Positions 12,599 through 25,448 of a stretch of 64,000 nucleotides of DNA are shown piece after piece. Source of the stretch: Hippasteria phrygiana (Eukaryota; Echinodermata; Asteroidea; Valvatida; Goniasteridae); NCBI GenBank assembly GCA_037893225.1, contig JAZGUH010000328.1:1178001-1242000 (forward strand), given 5' to 3'. The notes below the pieces were generated by a model. It did not search any database. It worked only from the letters and a program-made list of their open reading frames with translations, and was not told the DNA's origin. Position 1 is the first letter of the stretch. Each line of letters starts with the position of its first letter. The translations under genes were made by a program, and so were the position numbers.

Positions 12599-15500
12599 CA
12601 CAAAAATGCCATACAATTTACAGACATCACTCCTACAATACTGTAGTCCTTGGGATGTCACTGAATAGAACCTAATGAGTATTTGGTCATCCTGTGATAA
12701 GTAGATTAAGGATTCCTTATTGATCCCACTCACATCACCCATAATACAACCCAGCAGGGATTTACCCACTTCATTAAGCCAAACAAAGAGTATTAATGTC
12801 TGTGGGTGATAAAGGCAGGGAAAATCAATCTTGAATGCATCAGTAACCCCACTACCACTGACATCAATTGCTCACTTTTGGAAACTCGCTCCTAGTTAAC
12901 TTGAGAAGTGAAACAAACCCCTTTTAAACATGGCCCAGCTAGATGGGCCCTATGTGCCATAGCTCTATTGTTCCACAAATCCTGCAGACTCAAGTACAGG
13001 ACCTATTCAGCCACTGAAAGGGACATTTAGTCAAGTCCTTTTACACTGGTACCATGCACGGTGCCACGGAGTCACCGACTCTTTCTGAATTGCCACACAA
13101 CTGAATGGAGGGAGAATAGACCCAAGACAAAATGACCTCACGCTTTGTTTACATGTGTGCTTTCCTATGGAGCCAGGTGGAGACGATTGTCTGGCATCCT
13201 GACCTGGCTCCCATAGGAAAACGCACATGTAAACAAAGCCATTACATCATTACGTCTTAGGTCTATTACCTCTGTGCATCAGAGAACAGAGACCAATTTC
13301 ATCTGCAATTCATCCTCATAAATAGGTGTGTTTCTGCAGATGTTTACATACATTGTGTGCTTTCCTATGGGAGCCCGGTGGGGACGACTGTCTGGCATCT
13401 CATTTTAGGTGTGTTTCTGCAGAACAGCAGCAATCAAATGACCATTCTTCAAGATTGCAGTTTGATGTTTTCTGAGACACCAGTAGGCATAATGCATCTA
13501 CACGAAGCAGACCTAATGTCTGCAATGTGCTTCTTACATTTTAAAGAAATCCTTCCAATAATAAGCAGACAGGCTGTGCAAAGAACATACACAAATCAAA
13601 CTTGCTACAGGTCACAAGTGCTCGTCTTTCTCACATGCTACATATGGTTGGTTTGGGATGGTTTTTAAAATTAAATTCAAATATTCTCAAATTTGTTTTC
13701 TTCAAATATTGAGATTTGATTTGCTTTCATCTTTATCAGTTACAATCATGTTATACTTGTAACCATAGCACAAGTTTTTGTTCAGTCACACCTGTGTATA
13801 GTGGCCACCCAAGGGACGGAAAAGAGTGGCCACAATAGACATGTGATCCATTTGTGCAGGTTGGGTACATGTAATGCATTCGAGAATAGATTCAGTTTAA
13901 AAACTTTGGGATATGACAGAATAGGTTTTTTTTCAAATACACAGCTGTTAAAATCCCAAAATTGACGTTTCCGTCAAAAAGTGTCGTTTCTGCTTGTAAC
14001 TCAGAAAACCATAGTATGACTTTCCACTCATTTTGTGCTGCCAGGTCACAAATACCGTTATTAGCCAAATTCCAAAAACTTGCCGTTGAGAGAGACTGGC
14101 CCTTTAAAACATTTAAATTAGGGTTGTTGACCTCAGTTGCCTGGTAGGGTCTCGGAATTCTCTCGCACCACATGCAGGTAGCCACCAAAATGCACTGGAT
14201 TTATCATTTTTGTTGGCCCCTGGCATTCACATGACAGAAATACCAGCTGGACAAAATGGATTGCCACGGGGAGTCTGACCATCTAATTAGTCATTTTCCT
14301 GTTTTCAAACCGAAAAACCATGTGTGTGTACACTAACAGTACAAGTACGCACACTTTTGTTCAGTAGTCCTAAGAACACACCAGACCTGCAACTGCTATG
14401 AGAGTGTCCGCACAACTCAGTTCTAATTGGCCTTAAGCCCCGTTTGCATTGGATCTTTTTCCATATTTTTTCCATCTCCAGTGCGAAAAGACCGGGACAA
14501 TTTCCCGTCATGTTACTTTTCCCAAGTTCAATGGTTACATGTACTTTTAGTGGCCAACATCTGCCCAGTAAAACTGACCAGGTCAATTTCCTGGAGACAA
14601 TAAGTCTAGTGTGAACAAAGGGAGTTGGTGAAGGCACCATGGTAAATCTGCACACTGGCCTCATGCTCACTGCATATGCGATAGCGTGATTTCTTCGGCA
14701 GTGGCCATTTTAGCCGTGTTCCCATTGGACTTTTTCTTCCGTCACCTCGCGTTAAGTTACTGTGACTTGCTGTCAAGATTCCTTTGCGTAATCTTGCCGC
14801 TGTTCCCATTTGGACTTCCGCCCAGCCACAGTAAGTCACCGGGGACTCTGAATAGTCCAGTGCCAACACTACTACTGCCAGTATGCTGAAAAAGATAATT
14901 ATTTTAGGGGGGTGGGGGGGGGGGGGAGTGCAAAGGCATGTTCAATGACCGACTCAGGCACTCTGCCATGACTGCTCAGTGTTCTTTGACATTTGCAAAG
15001 ATTACTCCAGACGGAACTATTCTAAAGTACATGTAGCCTGCTACTATTAACGAGGAAGTAAAAAGACTTAAGCGCCCACGAAATTCAATCCATCAAAAAC
15101 CTCTTCTCAAATAATATGTTTGCAGTTTCAGTATTCTCATACTTTGTTATGTGATTTCATTGTGGTTGGTAAAGGTTTACGATGGTCTCGAGAAATGTAA
15201 CAAAAAACCCATAGACTTAAAGAGATCATCATTAAAACATGGTTTTATATACATGTACGGCGACGATTTATGATTAGAAAACAAGGTGTAAACGTTCACG
15301 AAGTGTGAAGTCATAAATCTGCCTCAGCCCCGAAAATCTTTTAAAATAGGGTCATGGAAAAAATTAAACGCTGTAAAAAAATACATAAAGTCTATTTTTA
15401 TTTAAGTTGTATTTTGTTAAATCCTTAAGTGCATTTGTGACAGAAGTTTTTACAAATTTTTGCACTGCACACATGTACTTAGTTTTTAGTACTTCTTTCT

Positions 15501-15720
15501 ATTCTAGATGTACACACATTTTTACCACTTTTTAAACAACAAAGGTTCCTCTACGCACATTTTTGTACAATGATTGCTCCATGAAAAAGCAAATCTCTCC
15601 CATCAACTGATCTCTTTCCACGGTTATCTCATTTTCCCAACTGTGACCCAGTCATTGAAAGTCTAACTATTAACACCCTAAATAGGCGTATTCACACCCA
15701 ATGGGAGACTTTTAAGACAC
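12599..15720. other. Non-coding stretch with one hairpin
   Basis: Apart from the inverted repeat at 13,136-13,249 and a G-run near 14,910-14,927, no feature is recognised. Frames at 13,357-13,668 and 14,305-14,889 have no domain. The 14,435-14,870 interval has transposon-like words (GTTTGCATTGGATC, GTTCCCATTGGAC) but I could not pair its ends. Confidence 0.4.
13136..13249. repeat. Inverted repeat (hairpin) with a third arm nearby
   Basis: GTGCTTTCCTATGGAGCC at 13,157 faces GGCTCCCATAGGAAAACGCA at 13,207, with GTTTACATGTG and CACATGTAAAC outside. A third copy of the arm (GTGCTTTCCTATGGGAGCCC) lies at 13,356. Confidence 0.75.
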
Positions 15721-15830
15721 TGGTGGCAGCAGACATACCGGTCCTTTTCCAGTGTTCTCACCAGTCGTGCGCATGCTCAGAACTACGCGCATGCTCAGAA
15801 CTAGCAAAAAGGACCAGTATGTCTGCTGTT
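15721..15830. mobile_element. Hairpin MITE with GGTGGCAGC ends, copy 1
   Basis: Arms GACATACCGGTCCTTTT and AAAAAGGACCAGTATGTC are inverted; the loop holds two GCGCATGCTCAGAACTA words. A homologous copy is at 39,254-39,367. Confidence 0.75.
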
Positions 15831-16654
15831 ATGAGCATCTCAAGTTCAAAAGTCTTGCCAAAATTGCTGCTCTGATTATTTGACATAATAACCACATCTG
15901 CACCATATGCCACAGTCTGGGAAATTGCAACAGTGCCCATTGACACCATAAAAATCGGCAGATCTTTCTCTCTTTAGCTCTCTTTAACACCTAATCTTCC
16001 AAAACCTTGGGAGGGTATTATAAGGACTGAACAAAAGATGGGAGAGCTGGAGGAAGACCCAGGCACAGCCTACAATGGCTTTGTGAAAGATTTGTTGTGA
16101 AGGCGAGGTCAGAGTGAGTAGGGATAAGGCAATCCATGCAATGGCATCATGGCTACGCACTTTTGTCTAAGGAGATATGTATACGTACTGCAGGTATTGT
16201 TCACTAGTTGCAAGAAGGCGACAAGCAGATTTGGGGGTACGTGGGAGGATGGAAGAAAGTGCAATATATACACTGTAGACCCGAGAGCTAGTGATGTCTT
16301 GGAAAATAACACAGTGCCCCTTATAGTCCATGGGCCCTGACAAAAAAAATCGGTACCATCTTAGGGGCAAAACTTTAGTGGTACTAAAATATTTGTAGGG
16401 TCAGTACAAGGTACAAGTAAATTATAAACCTCCTATGTAAACATACATTCTGAGCCATGTTGTTGTATGGGTCAAAATCAGTCAAGGTGATTGTTTTTGA
16501 CCCTCCTGCCATAGTACAAAACCACATCTGATCATGTCTGTGTAAAAGTATAGCAGGTGAGGTGGAAGGAAATTTTGACTAATTTTGACCTTTTAAATAG
16601 TAGGAGGGTTTTCATTAATTAATATGTGATAACCTTCCCAAACGAGCAGCTTAA

Positions 16655-16803
16655 TTAACCCTAACCCTCCAGGGTATTTTGGCTAGAAACCCTGCCAGAT
16701 GCATCAGATTGCATACTTTGTCACATTGACTTGTGTGCAGAGTGCAGCAAAGTGAAGCTGTCACCACAGATGCACTGTGCTGCATCTGGCAGGGTTAGGG
16801 TTA
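16655..16803. mobile_element. Telomere-ended repeat element (copy 2)
   Basis: Begins TTAACCCTAACCCTCC and ends GGGTTAGGGTTA. Inside, CCCTGCCAGATGCATCA faces its complement TGCTGCATCTGGCAGGG, so the locus-specific word is different from that of copy 1 but is again inverted just inside the telomere-like ends. Confidence 0.75.
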
Positions 16804-16893
16804 TTAAGCCATTTATTTTTTTGCCCATAGGCACCTATGCACAACTGACAGAAATTGTATAATTTGTTTCCATTATAAAATACACATTATCAG

Positions 16894-16915
16894 TACAATG
16901 TACATGTACATTGTA
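16894..16915. repeat. 22-base perfect palindrome
   Basis: TACAATGTAC followed by its complement GTACATTGTA with AT in the middle. It is the longest exact instance of the TACATGTA-type word here. Confidence 0.85.
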
Positions 16916-18524
16916 TATGTTGTATGAGTTTGAAGGCCAGAAAATAAACATGTTGGGATGCATTTGTTCATTAAATCTAGGTTTATTCTACATGCAGGGC
17001 ACATGTTCAAATCTGGACTTGACTAGATGCCTGGCTTGGACTTTAAATGTATGCAGGATTTATAATACTGATGAATATCATGATGGTCTTGCAATCATGT
17101 CTGGACTTGGTGAGTGGGGGGGGGGGGGGGACACATGTCTTAGACCGTTCAAAGAATAACAAAGTATGCTGGAATTTGGGGTTGATTCTTGCTGAAGCCA
17201 TGGCTCAAGTCAACTTTAGACAATAGTCTGTTTTGTCCAGTTTTAGACTTGCATGGATGTTCATTCTACCTGATGGCCGGCACTGCCTTGGGCTCGGACC
17301 TGGACTTGACTTCAACACAGGTCTCTGCAAACTTGTGTGTCAATGAACCTGTATTAATCACTCTGCCATTATATTGAAGCTAATACAATTTGTTCTCAGT
17401 CATGAACTCGTAATATTAAACCATAGAGTAAGGACCCATCATTCTAGTTGAACAGCCACATACCCTATAAATCTCTATAATATCTCCAGCAAGGAGTATG
17501 ACCAAACCCCATTCAATGAACCCAACATTCATTCCTTCGCCTATCTAAATCATTCTGGATTTTCTTTGACAGGTAGTTGGCCGGATTCTGAACTGCTTAA
17601 AGGAACCATGACTAATTAGACCAAAGTGGAAAATGATTTTAACATGCCAACTTCAGCCGACTCCCCGGAGCTGTGTATTGTACATGTTAATGTTCATGGT
17701 ACTTTTTTGCTAACAATACCGGTACTTGACAAAATTGTCCAATAAGACATTTTTGTCCTCATAAAGCAGCTACCTTTTCACGCAATGCAAGTGTCATTTG
17801 CCTAACACGCACATGGCCTAATTTTTTAGGCTGTTTAATAAATAATGTCAAAATGTTTATACTTGCTCGTCAAATACATACATGTATGTAACCAGCATGT
17901 CAGCACATTTCAAAGGTTTGTTGCAACTATGACATTTTTTTTCTCAAGTTACAAACTCCAGTTTACAAGTAAATAGAGTGGCATATATTTTACACCAGAA
18001 ACACTGTTTTAATACATGTATGCTGACCTAAATACACCTGCACATTATTATTCTGTATATCTTGGCCTTTCATACTTTTTTTTTTCTCAAAATGAAAACC
18101 CTATTTTCTGATTCAAAAAAGGTGTTTTAAATAACAGGGGGGAAAATGCATTAAAAATTTCCCACAACCAGCCAGTTGAGACTACATGTTGATATAGATT
18201 CGTCCTACAAAGGTACGGGAACAATAAGCGCGGTAATATAAACACAACGCCTACAGCACGCCTGATTACATGCAAAAACACCGAACTCTATACAACTCGC
18301 TCTTCCCATGCTGTTTTGTTTACAGTTTCTCTTCTTTTCTCCCTGCATGTGAAACGGGGGTTCTGCAGCAACAAATGCTTGTGAAATAAGGCATAAATTA
18401 TCTTCCTGTGGGACAGTAGAGAAACGCAAGGTGAAGCGGCACTGAGTGCTCTACCGAGACTGAATATGTATGGATTAATTTTATTGAAATTTTTTTTGTT
18501 ACTTCCAACTAAAGGCTATTTGCA

Positions 18525-18624
18525 TTAATTCTAACTCCATAGGGTAAAACCCAATATTGAATTCCATAGGGTGTGTGCAAAGATTATATTAAAATGTTAG
18601 AGATTTTAGGATTGTTAGGGTTAA
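18525..18624. mobile_element. Telomere-ended repeat element (copy 3)
   Basis: TTAATTCTAACTCCATAGGG on the left and GTTAGGGTTAA on the right enclose GGGTGTGTGCAAAGAT and TATTAAAATG, words shared with copies at 37,588 and, inverted, at 29,431 and 37,436. Confidence 0.65.
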
Positions 18625-19064
18625 AGAAACCTTGTCATATGATTTCCATGGCTTGAATATATATAGGAGTTTGTTTCAGTGTTACTGTGAATTTCCACCT
18701 CCTTTGTAGCAAGTCTAGAGAATAATTTCAACATTGTTTTTTATGCTAATAAGCATTTGCATATTCATGAGCCAAAGCACGATGTCATCAAGGGCACAAC
18801 AGCAGTGTCTACAAAGCTTTGTGTACAAATGCAGTGTATAATACATTTTATACAACACCTGAATATATCCCCGCCATCCGATTGGTGGAGAGTCGATCAC
18901 GTGCATTGAATTATTCGACCCATCACACGACGCGAACCCGCCCCGCCCAATACGTTCTATCACATGGGTCTATCACATGGTGCGCGCGCATTGATAGAAC
19001 CAAAAAACTTTTCTAATTTCACGGTCACTAGGTGGCGCTACAACAGCGCTGTCATTCACACAAC

Positions 19065-19352
19065 ATGGCGGCCAAGTTACCCGAACTGCCGCGGTTTGTT
19101 CTCCTAACAGACGACGAAATATTGGAACTTGTAAGCAATGCTGACGCTCCAAATACAAAGAGACAAATCAAATATGCAGTGAAACGATTAGATGAATTTG
19201 CTAGACACGCAGGAACAACAATTGAAGCTTTAACTAATTCGGAACTCGACAATTTTTTCTCGGGACTGAGAAAGGAAAACGGCACGTTGTACACAAAGAA
19301 ATCAATGCATGCAATCCGCATTTTAAACTTTTCTGGACTAGTACAGTTGTAA
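19065..19352 (+). pseudogene. Crypton-type tyrosine recombinase, N-terminal fragment
   Basis: The 95-codon frame reads LTDDEILELVSNADAPNTKR, then IKYAVKRLDEFARHAGTTIE and LYTKKSMHAIR. This is the SAM-like DNA-binding core seen at the N-terminus of Crypton recombinases and Crypton-derived host proteins such as KIAA1958. Similarity stops after MHAIR; the catalytic domain with its R-H-R-Y residues is absent. ATG at 19,065 (MAAKLPELP) fits better than the upstream one at 19,032. It is a truncated remnant inside a repeated element, not a host gene. Confidence 0.7.
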
Positions 19353-19756
19353 ACTTCCATAAATTGGATATGAAAGTGCATTAATTGGTTACTGAAAGTT
19401 CTGAATTTGTGAAACAGCTTTTTAACAATTCTGAACAGTTTGATCTTCAACACCTCGGAACGGATATTTTTAGATGACATTCTGCATCTGAAGTGAATAA
19501 TTCTTCTGAACTTGTTGAAAAACAGTGAACATTTTTAACTGTTTGAGACTTTTCGAGACAGTAATTAGTTACTGGAAGTTCTGAATTTGTGAAACAGTTT
19601 TTTACAATTCTGAACAGTTTTTAAATTGAATAAAATGCATTGAATTGAAAGTGTTCCCCCAGCTATCAGTGTTACTACATGTTTCTTACATTTATGTAAG
19701 CACCAGTTTACAAGTTACCAATCAGATGACGAGAATTTATTCAGGCGTTGTATAAA

Positions 19757-19921
19757 ACAAATAATGAATGTTTCACATTCGTGCGATGGAAAGAATAATT
19801 TCATTCGGTGACAGATGGAATGTCCCATTCCACTCGGCTTCGCCTCATGGAATAGAACATGCCATCTGTCACCTCATGAAATTATTCTTACCATCACACC
19901 CATAAACATTCATTATTTGTA
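19757..19921. repeat. Long hairpin with CGGCTTCGCCTC apex, copy 1
   Basis: Arms run from ACAAATAATGAATGTTT to AAACATTCATTATTTGT, with GGTGACAGATGGAATG and CATGCCATCTGTCACC inside. Imperfect stem of about 75 bp. Homologous hairpins are at 42,229 and 59,705. Confidence 0.85.
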
Positions 19922-21029
19922 TAATATCAAACTTACAATGTATTTACATTTTTTGGAGTACAATGTACATTGTAGGTTCCACATTTGACTTGATTTTCAT
20001 GTTAAATAGCTTATTTTAATGCTCTTTTGTTTTTCTGGGAACTTCACTTCCAAGGAAAACGAGCATTTACATTTTAGATCATATCTGTACTTTTATAACA
20101 CAAGGTACATGTACATTGTAATATACATGAAAACAAGATCAACTTAATATCCATTTCATGTCTCCTATAAACGGCCATTTTGATTATTTCCGTAAAACCA
20201 CATCCAGGCACAGAAAAGCCTCCAAATACCAAACAATTCTGAAGAGTTTTATTAAACAAACACCAGTTCTATGGTGCCTTTTGAGGTACCCCCCAAATAA
20301 TGCTCACAGCAAAGGAGTTGAACTGAAAGGGTCTTTGAAACACTTGCTGGCAAAATGTGCCAGGAGGATTTCAAACGGCTGCAATAGCGCTGTTTTCCCA
20401 AGCCCAAACAGCCTTCAGCAATATCCCTCTCTCACAATACTAGACTTGTGGCCATTTTATTCTGTCTAGCAATTTACATTACTTAGTACCTTTGACTGTA
20501 CCAACACAGTGGTTTTACGCCAACGGCAGATTTTTTTTTCACTCACCACAGAATCATGGACTTGGGGGCAATTTTGCTTCTCGGTGGCTAGTCTGCATTT
20601 ACTGATGTGCGACTGTTTCATATTTTGTCATACTGGACTGTGTAATCTGATTTCTTGATTGTATCTACCTCCGCCGTTCTCATAAAGGCATTTCAGAACC
20701 GACTTATATTGACGTTTTCTTGTTTAGGACATGACATTGAAAGGAAAATTATTGATCATATCTTTGTATATTTCTTGTAAATTTCCAGACCAACAACAAC
20801 GGGCTTGTGAAATATATTTCCCTAAGGGACTTGGCAGAATGTTCATAATATGATTAGTGCACAGCTGTATTTTATAATCAGCCAATACTTTTCCCCTGTT
20901 TTGTTTAATCTTTCAATGAACGTACCACCACTTGTCAAGTTAACGACAATTTGATCTCAGGGAGCTCAACTGGAAATGTACAGTAATATGAAGAAAGTAT
21001 TTTTCCAGTAACCACCGTAAACATGACTA

Positions 21030-21260
21030 ACGCAGTGGTGAGAAAAATCCACGAAAGATTCAGAGGCATTTAATTTTATGGCGTTGCTGAAAAATGCACA
21101 AGAAAACTGCATTTTCTACCAAAGGATACAGTTCAAAATTGCAACAAAATTGGGTCATTAGAATTAAAAGAAGACAGTTTCAGAATGCGAAGGTACATAT
21201 TTTGGAATGATAAAACCAAAGGAACACAAAAACGTCCAGAAATCTGGAAGACATCTAACC
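21030..21260. repeat. Old dispersed repeat (shares words with 53,290-53,580 and 63,080-63,300)
   Basis: Words in common and in the same order include TTCAGAGGCATTT, TTCAAAATTGCAA, GTCATTAGAAT and AAGAAGACAGTTTCAG. The 53-kb relative lies inside a bounded MITE, so these are probably decayed interiors of the same family. Confidence 0.55.
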
Positions 21261-22359
21261 CAAAACCCAAATTCGGAGAAATCTCGCCCCCACTAATGTC
21301 AATAGGTTTTGTACATTATTTAATACATGGCTTCAACATACTGCATGCAAAAGCACACAGGGCTGGTTATTTTTTTCTGAAATACCCGACAAAACAATAG
21401 CCAACTTGTATAAATTGAAAAGTTTTAACTGAAACCAGATGTGAATTCCATTGGCCCAAGATTTACTGATCCTCAGATTAGACATACATGTACTCTCATT
21501 ATGAGACCACAATCAATCAGAAATAATTCCAACATTTAATTTACATGTAGCTTTGTGAGGTCAAACTCTGCAGTGCCTGGAAGAAAAAAAAATCCTGTCT
21601 GGAACTTTAATCTGGAGTGGGCCCAGCAAGCAGGCGGCTAATCGGAGAGGGAAGTTTCCTGGGGGCTGGGAATGGTGACAGATGGAAATCATGCGAACAC
21701 ATCCATACATGCTATGTGGGAATCACATTATTATCAGATTGTGTAAATCCATTAGCAGACTTTAGAAGCAGACTTAATTACAGTCTTGGGGAATCTTTGC
21801 TTTCAACAGTCAAGCAATCTTTTTTTGTTTTGCTTCAAATTCAATTTCCAAAACAGTACTCAACCGGTCAAAACCCAACAGCATGTTTGGTTGGAATCTG
21901 TTCGGATGGGTACTGGACCCCCAAACTGATAGTCCTTTACACTGAGTTTAGCATACCACAAGAATCAGAGTCCAACAATTTGTGTGTACAGTTTACTATG
22001 GTGTTGGAATTTGCAAGGATGGGTATGATTCCTAGTAAATTATACTTGGTCGTTTAGGGTTCATATTTTTAAGAAAACATGATTTTTTTTCCCCAATAAA
22101 TTCAGCAGTTGCTGTTGTTTTGTTTTCCATTTTCGTGTGGATTTGTTTAGGGGGGGGGGGGGAACCTAATATGCAGTGATTTATACATGCACTTGTACAT
22201 AGAGGTATGCATACATGTACGAGAATTGTGCAACAGTTTATTTAAAATAACATTAACTTGTGTTGAGATTCAAAGCTGCATGTATGCAAAAACAAAGGAA
22301 CTTTCTACAAGTACAGTGGAACTGGTAGATAATATACATGGTCCTGGTTTTATTCGGGG

Positions 22360-22386
22360 CGGGGGGGGGGGGGGGGGGGGGGGGGG
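22360..22386. repeat. Poly-G tract (about 27 bases)
   Basis: Uninterrupted G run after GGGGC. Shorter G or C runs occur at 14,910, 17,117, 22,150, 34,042 and 62,570. Confidence 0.9.
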
Positions 22387-23039
22387 CTTAATACAACCAG
22401 CACTATACATACATGTACTTTCAAATAATGTACAACTTCCTCTGCACTTCATAAACTTATTTTTGCACCAGTGCCTATGAATGGATGACCTTGGGGAAAG
22501 AAGCAGACAGGTCAGACTGGCAAACCAAGAATTTGTGGTTCTGACTGGGTCTCATAGACAAATTAACTGTGGGCGGTCTTGGGGATTAGCATTGACCTGA
22601 AATATAATTACTTGTTGTGGTTCCAAATGGTGCCTGTGTGCCTGTAGACATTTACCCGTGCACGTGCATGCATTGTGTATAAAGGTTCATGTGCAAAATA
22701 ACTATTAATCCAGATGGCCTGTTACATATGTATATGTTTACACAGATGTACACTTGGACAGAAAAAATATTTTAGAACACTGAATTATTCCTTCAATTGT
22801 TTTTTGTGTGTGCAATTTTTCTATTTTAAATTTGCTCAGTATGTCAAGAAAATCATGTTTATCATAGTCATTCGTCATGTATGTATAATCATTTGCAATC
22901 ATAACTTAAGTCTGGGGTGAATTAGGGCTGTTTGGAGGACTGCCATGCCTGTAAACGTTCGACCAATGCGATGGCAATTTTCTTCTTTCATGACACAATG
23001 CACTTCCTGCCAAAAATCTCTTCTTCTTTTTCCCATCAT

Positions 23040-23182
23040 TTAACCCTAACATCACCGAATACTACAAAATACTACTTGAGTAAACTGTAGTACTTTGACT
23101 ACACAGGCCTATGAGAATTGAGTAGTATTTTGTAGTACAGTGTACTGTACCCCAAGTGAATGCCTGGGATGTCAGGGTTTAA
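23040..23182. mobile_element. Telomere-ended repeat element (copy 4)
   Basis: TTAACCCTAACATC on the left and GTCAGGGTTTAA on the right enclose ATACTACAAAATACTAC facing its complement GTAGTATTTTGTAGTA. A new inner word, again mirrored. Confidence 0.7.
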
Positions 23183-23920
23183 TATAAAGGAGTTCAGAAG
23201 GTTTCAAAAGGGCCTTCACCGGGGTCTACACATGTACGTGAAGAATTTACCAAGTTATGAAATACATAAGGATGAGGAATGACGGGAAAAATAAATTAAC
23301 ACATTTGATCATTTTGAAAAATTAATTAATGCCATTTGTTAAATGCAGGAACAGCCTGGCTTTGGCATGGGCCGTCACAAATGATACAAAATCCAGTGTA
23401 GTACTATAACTTTACTCACAAGGACATGCTTCATATAACTTTAATAGAAATCTACGAGTGCAGTCAGACGTAATGCCATTGTCATTAGAACACCGGTAAT
23501 TACAGGAAACTTCACTTGGATGAACTACAATGTAATTGTACGTAGTATTACCATGACGTTGATGATATAAGAAGGGGGAAAAAAAGCATTCTCTTGTGCT
23601 CACTCAAATAAAACCCTGTCCTTCATGTACATTTAACTCATTGAACAGGATGAGAAGCAGGATTGTGTTGATACCATGTTTGAACTTTCTTGTCATCAAT
23701 CGGTTGAATCTTTTTCTTTGTTCGAGTACAGTTCCCATCGGTTCTGTTCTGGTGCATTGACCAGCAGGAAGTAGCCCTGTTTATCTTTTCTTGTTCAATT
23801 ACTTCCCTTCTTCTGATGATTAAACCTTAATGATGTTTATATTTGTCAAACAAACCACAAGGTTAATTTGAATGATTAATTTTGGTTAGCTATGCCAGGA
23901 CGAAATGGCTGTGTACCATC
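23183..23920. other. Non-coding stretch, no gene recognised
   Basis: No inverted-repeat element, recognisable domain or RNA gene seen. Confidence 0.4.
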
Positions 23921-24300
23921 ATAAGCCATGTCCGCATTGAACTTTTTTTGGTAAAACCTACGGAGACTGTTGTCAACTTAACCAAATTAAGTCCAATTTG
24001 GACAGCCAGTAAACTTGCCAAATTGTCAAGTGTCGATCGTCGGTTGTCGGTTGTCCCCTCCGCAGCAGTAAGTTTTACAGGCCTAAGCGAGTAGCGGAAG
24101 AGTTACATGGTAGGTTTTACGTCGCTAAAAAGTCCAATGCGGACAGCCACGGTAAAGTGAAACCTACATTTTGATCACGTGCTGTCTGCAGATCAATGCA
24201 TGCCGCGCCTCTACGTTTTCCCCACATAACCACAGTGGAATGTCAACAATCACGTACGGTAACTTTTGACAATAATTAGTCCAATGCGAACGTGGCTATA
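23921..24300. mobile_element. 380-bp MITE with AGCCATGTCCGCATTG ends
   Basis: ATAAGCCATGTCCGCATTGA on the left is matched by CAATGCGAACGTGGCTAT on the right. GGTAAAACCTACG and GGTAGGTTTTACG form a subterminal inverted pair. It abuts the next MITE directly. Confidence 0.7.
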
Positions 24301-24530
24301 GACTAATCCAACGAGCAAAATTAGAAGCCATCTTTGGGTACCCAATCGGGCGCTACTGCGCTCGCGCGCGCGTCATACGCGTTCTTACTTTTGAGGCGCA
24401 TGTTTACTTTGGCATTCCTATTGGTCAAAGGCGCAATGAGTGCGCGCGTATGACGAGCGCGCGTGTATGGTACCGCTGGATTGGGTACCCAAAGATGGCT
24501 TCTAATTTTGCTCGTCGGATTAGTCTATAG
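24296..24530. mobile_element. 235-bp MITE with about 50-bp near-perfect inverted ends
   Basis: CTATAGACTAATCCAACGAG through TTTGGGTACCCAAT is repeated inverted up to 24,530, essentially without mismatch for about 45 bases. The core is GC-rich with GCGCGCG and CATACGCG words. It is the youngest-looking MITE here. Confidence 0.88.
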
Positions 24531-25448
24531 TGCTTGGAAGTGAAAATCTGAGATTACTTGTGTTTCCATATGTACAGGCTTGTGCCAACCCCAAATTGAA
24601 CATTCTATTTTTTTTCTTTTCTTTTAAATAAGTTTTGCTGATGTACCGTAGTACACATGTACTTTTTTTTTACTTTCTGGGTGTAGCACTTCATTAAAAG
24701 AATCCACATGAGAATAACTTATTTTTCTCCGAGCCAGCTGATGGCGCCTCGGGGGGTCTAATGCATCATCCCTGCAACATACATGTAGCTCGACACAAAC
24801 AACTAATTCATGAACCCTATTTCCAGGCATCAGGAAATTAAATAATTGAACCCCTTTTCCCCTACCTTGCTGAAAGCTTGCCAACCTTAACTGCTTTTAG
24901 GCAAAGTCCCATTTACCTACATAATGGATTATTAAAAAAATTCTTCCTACCCAAAAACACAAAACACAGGCACTAAAGGGAAGGGGGCACAGTCCTCTGG
25001 ATTCACGATAAATAACAGGAAATATTTCTTTATACTTCTGGGCTTCAATTTCACACAAATATCCACTATAGACTAACAGGGTAGTACAATGTAGTACAAG
25101 TCATTCAATAGACCAGTGTAATTACCATATTCCAAGACCAGTGTCTGTCAAAATTCACTAAGGACATGTTGTGCAGGTAATAGTAGGTGTGCTGTTTGTC
25201 CCAACATCTGAATTAAAAATGTCAACTGACTGAAAACAAACAAAGCCGACTTCATTCATTTCAGGTTTGAAATCTGAGAGTAATTTTACAAATTTTGGAT
25301 GTAACTTTTTTATACGATACCTGTAAGTGGTGGGTCTCCGCTGTTGGATATCGAAATCAAATGAATAAATAAATAAATAAATTTTCTTAATCTCTCCTTT
25401 CAACCCTACCCTAACCACACTCCTTTGTTCCGTACTCCCTTTGGTGTT
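24531..25448. other. Non-coding stretch, no gene recognised
   Basis: Short frames only; no feature seen before the CACC array. Confidence 0.45.

Larger units (their letters stand above)
15831..18524. other. Non-coding stretch, no gene recognised
   Basis: Contains the telomere-ended element at 16,655, a 22-base palindrome at 16,894, loose GGACTTGACT words at 17,010-17,310 and a G-run at 17,117-17,130. No domain-bearing frame. Confidence 0.45.
18848..19925 (+). mobile_element. Composite Crypton-fragment plus hairpin element, copy 1
   Basis: Order: end sequence TTATACAACACCTGAATA, a GC-rich leader with GATCACGTGCATTGAATTAT, a Crypton recombinase fragment, a spacer, the inverted end word TTATTCAGGCGTTGTATAA at 19,739, then a hairpin of about 165 bases (19,757-19,921) with TCGGCTTCGCCTC at its apex. 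The same order occurs on the minus strand at 42,222-42,968. Both copies are defective. Confidence 0.75.
19926..23039. other. Non-coding stretch, no gene recognised
   Basis: Contains TACAATGTACATTGTA words near 19,960, an old dispersed repeat at 21,030-21,260, and G-runs at 22,150-22,162 and 22,360-22,386. The 146-codon frame at 21,617-22,057 has no recognisable domain. Confidence 0.4.

Noticed and set aside
21617..22057. 146-codon plus-strand frame
   Set aside because: Composition and residue pattern look random and no family is recognised.
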